From SVKR01 sp963649145 (GTDB lineage Bacteria > Bacillota > Clostridia > Oscillospirales > Oscillospiraceae): DNA of 13,936 bases. A program made the translations under genes and the position numbers. Where the stretch lies: positions 1 through 13,936 of the forward strand of contig CAVJGI010000054.1 in NCBI GenBank assembly GCA_963649145.1. The letters are read 5' to 3'. Below, piece by piece: positions 13,382-13,936 of the stretch (positions within the stretch are counted from its first letter, which is position 1; the number at the start of each line of letters is the position of its first letter). The notes below the pieces were generated by a model. That model saw nothing but the letters and a program-made list of their open reading frames with translations. It was not told the origin of the DNA and did no database searches.

Positions 13382-13837
13382 ATGAAAAAGTTTTTCAGCG
13401 AGTTCAAAGCCTTCATCATGCGCGGCAACGTGCTCGATATGGCGGTCGGCGTCATCATCGCGACGGCGTTCGGAAAGATCACGTCCAGCCTTGTCAACGA
13501 TGTGTTCATGCCCTTCATCGGCTGGGTCACAGGAAGCCGCGACATGACGGCGCTGAACCTCATCGTCCGCCCCGCGGAGCTCAATGAGGCGGGCGAGGTC
13601 GTCAAGGAGGCGATCACCATCGGCTTCGGCACCTTCGTCGGCGCGGTGATCGACTTCATCCTCGTCGCGTTCGTCGTGTTCCTCATCGTGAAGGCGTTCA
13701 ACAAGGCGCACGAGGCGGCGGAGGCGAAGAAAAAGGCAGCCCAGCCCGCCGAGGAGCCCGCGCCCGAAGAGCCCAAGCCCACCACCGAGGAGCTGCTGGC
13801 GCAGATCCTTGAGGAGCTGAAGAAAAAAGAGCAATAA
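13382..13837 (+). CDS. mscL: Large-conductance mechanosensitive channel
   Basis: A 151-residue membrane channel that opens under high membrane tension and releases solutes during osmotic downshock. The N-terminal amphipathic helix and TM1 (MKKFFSEFKAFIMRGNVLDMAVGVIIATAFGKI) carry the family hallmarks RGNVLDMAVG and the small-residue pore stretch. A short external loop follows, then TM2 (about residues 81-104, FGTFVGAVIDFILVAFVVFLIVK). The C-terminal part (106-151) is charged, Ala/Pro/Glu-rich, and ends in the helix EELLAQILEELKKK that bundles in the pentamer. Length is near the upper end for the family. The ATG follows GAGAGGG at a rather long spacing. It lies 76 bp after serS without a good terminator between, so it may share that transcript. 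A strong terminator follows. Confidence 0.96.
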   Translation: MKKFFSEFKAFIMRGNVLDMAVGVIIATAFGKITSSLVNDVFMPFIGWVTGSRDMTALNLIVRPAELNEAGEVVKEAITIGFGTFVGAVIDFILVAFVVFLIVKAFNKAHEAAEAKKKAAQPAEEPAPEEPKPTTEELLAQILEELKKKEQ

Positions 13838-13843
13838 GCAAAG

Positions 13844-13877
13844 AAAGCCGCGGGGGGTCCCGCGGCTTTTCTTTTTT
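13844..13877 (+). terminator. Rho-independent terminator after mscL
   Basis: AAAGCCGCGGG (13844-13854) and CCCGCGGCTTT (13859-13869) form a perfect 11-bp stem with a 4-nt loop, followed by a T-rich tract to 13877. It begins 6 bp after the mscL stop and is the first strong plus-strand terminator seen after parA. Confidence 0.93.
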
Positions 13878-13892
13878 AAAGAGAACCCCTTG

Positions 13893-13898
13893 TATAAT
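13893..13898 (+). promoter_or_regulatory. Possible -10 box of the next gene
   Basis: A perfect TATAAT lies just past the mscL terminator. The -35 position falls inside the terminator T-tract and matches poorly, so the promoter is tentative. Confidence 0.45.
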
Positions 13899-13926
13899 AC
13901 CCAACGAAGGAAAGGTTGGATAAAAG

Positions 13927-13936
13927 ATGTATAATG
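13927..13936 (+). CDS. Possible start of a gene cut by the right window edge
   Basis: ATG at 13927 follows a GAAGGAAAGG stretch (13906-13915) and a TATAAT box. Only three codons (Met-Tyr-Asn) are visible, so nothing can be said of its product. The start is a proposal based only on the ribosome-site-like sequence. Confidence 0.4.

Noticed and set aside
13382..13837. Unusual C-terminal extension of MscL
   Set aside because: A charged, proline-containing linker followed by a short helix is normal for this family; the tail is only modestly longer than usual.

Overview
The window reads as a GC-rich member of the Clostridia (Bacillota), most likely of the Oscillospiraceae/Ruminococcaceae type. The support is strong GGAGG-like ribosome binding sites, frequent TTG starts, sigma-A promoters, B. 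subtilis-type parS sites, and imperfect palindromic intergenic repeats of a kind I associate with gut Oscillospirales. The taxonomic call is an inference. The parAB locus with two parS sites suggests that the chromosomal replication origin is fairly near.

Layout. (1) 80-3728, plus strand: an OmpR-family response regulator and a membrane sensor histidine kinase, followed by a membrane-anchored HtrA-type serine protease. TTCAC-like motifs spaced 11 bp apart lie upstream of both the regulator gene and the protease gene, which suggests an envelope-stress circuit like CssRS-HtrA or CiaRH-HtrA. (2) 3729-4170: a gene-free gap between convergent units, holding four copies of a palindromic repeat in alternating orientation. 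A fifth, cut copy lies at the left edge of the window. (3) 4171-9101, minus strand: a complete four-gene CUT2-type ABC importer operon (lipoprotein, permease, double ATPase, permease) with its own promoter, an intercistronic hairpin and a terminator. Its substrate is unknown. (4) 9122-10203, minus strand: prmA with its own promoter and a long hairpin terminator. (5) 10210-11959: two parS sites lie exactly between the divergent prmA and parA promoters, followed by parA and parB. (6) 12001-13877: serS (a sequence variant of seryl-tRNA synthetase) and mscL, then a strong terminator. A new gene may begin at the right edge.

Most genes belong to well-known families. I did not find a clearly new multi-gene system. 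The points most worth a second look are the 11-bp direct repeats shared by the two-component and protease promoters, the placement of the parS pair between two -35 boxes, the strongly asymmetric ABC ATPase, the hairpin inside the transporter operon, the alternating palindromic repeats, and the unusual SerRS active-site sequence.
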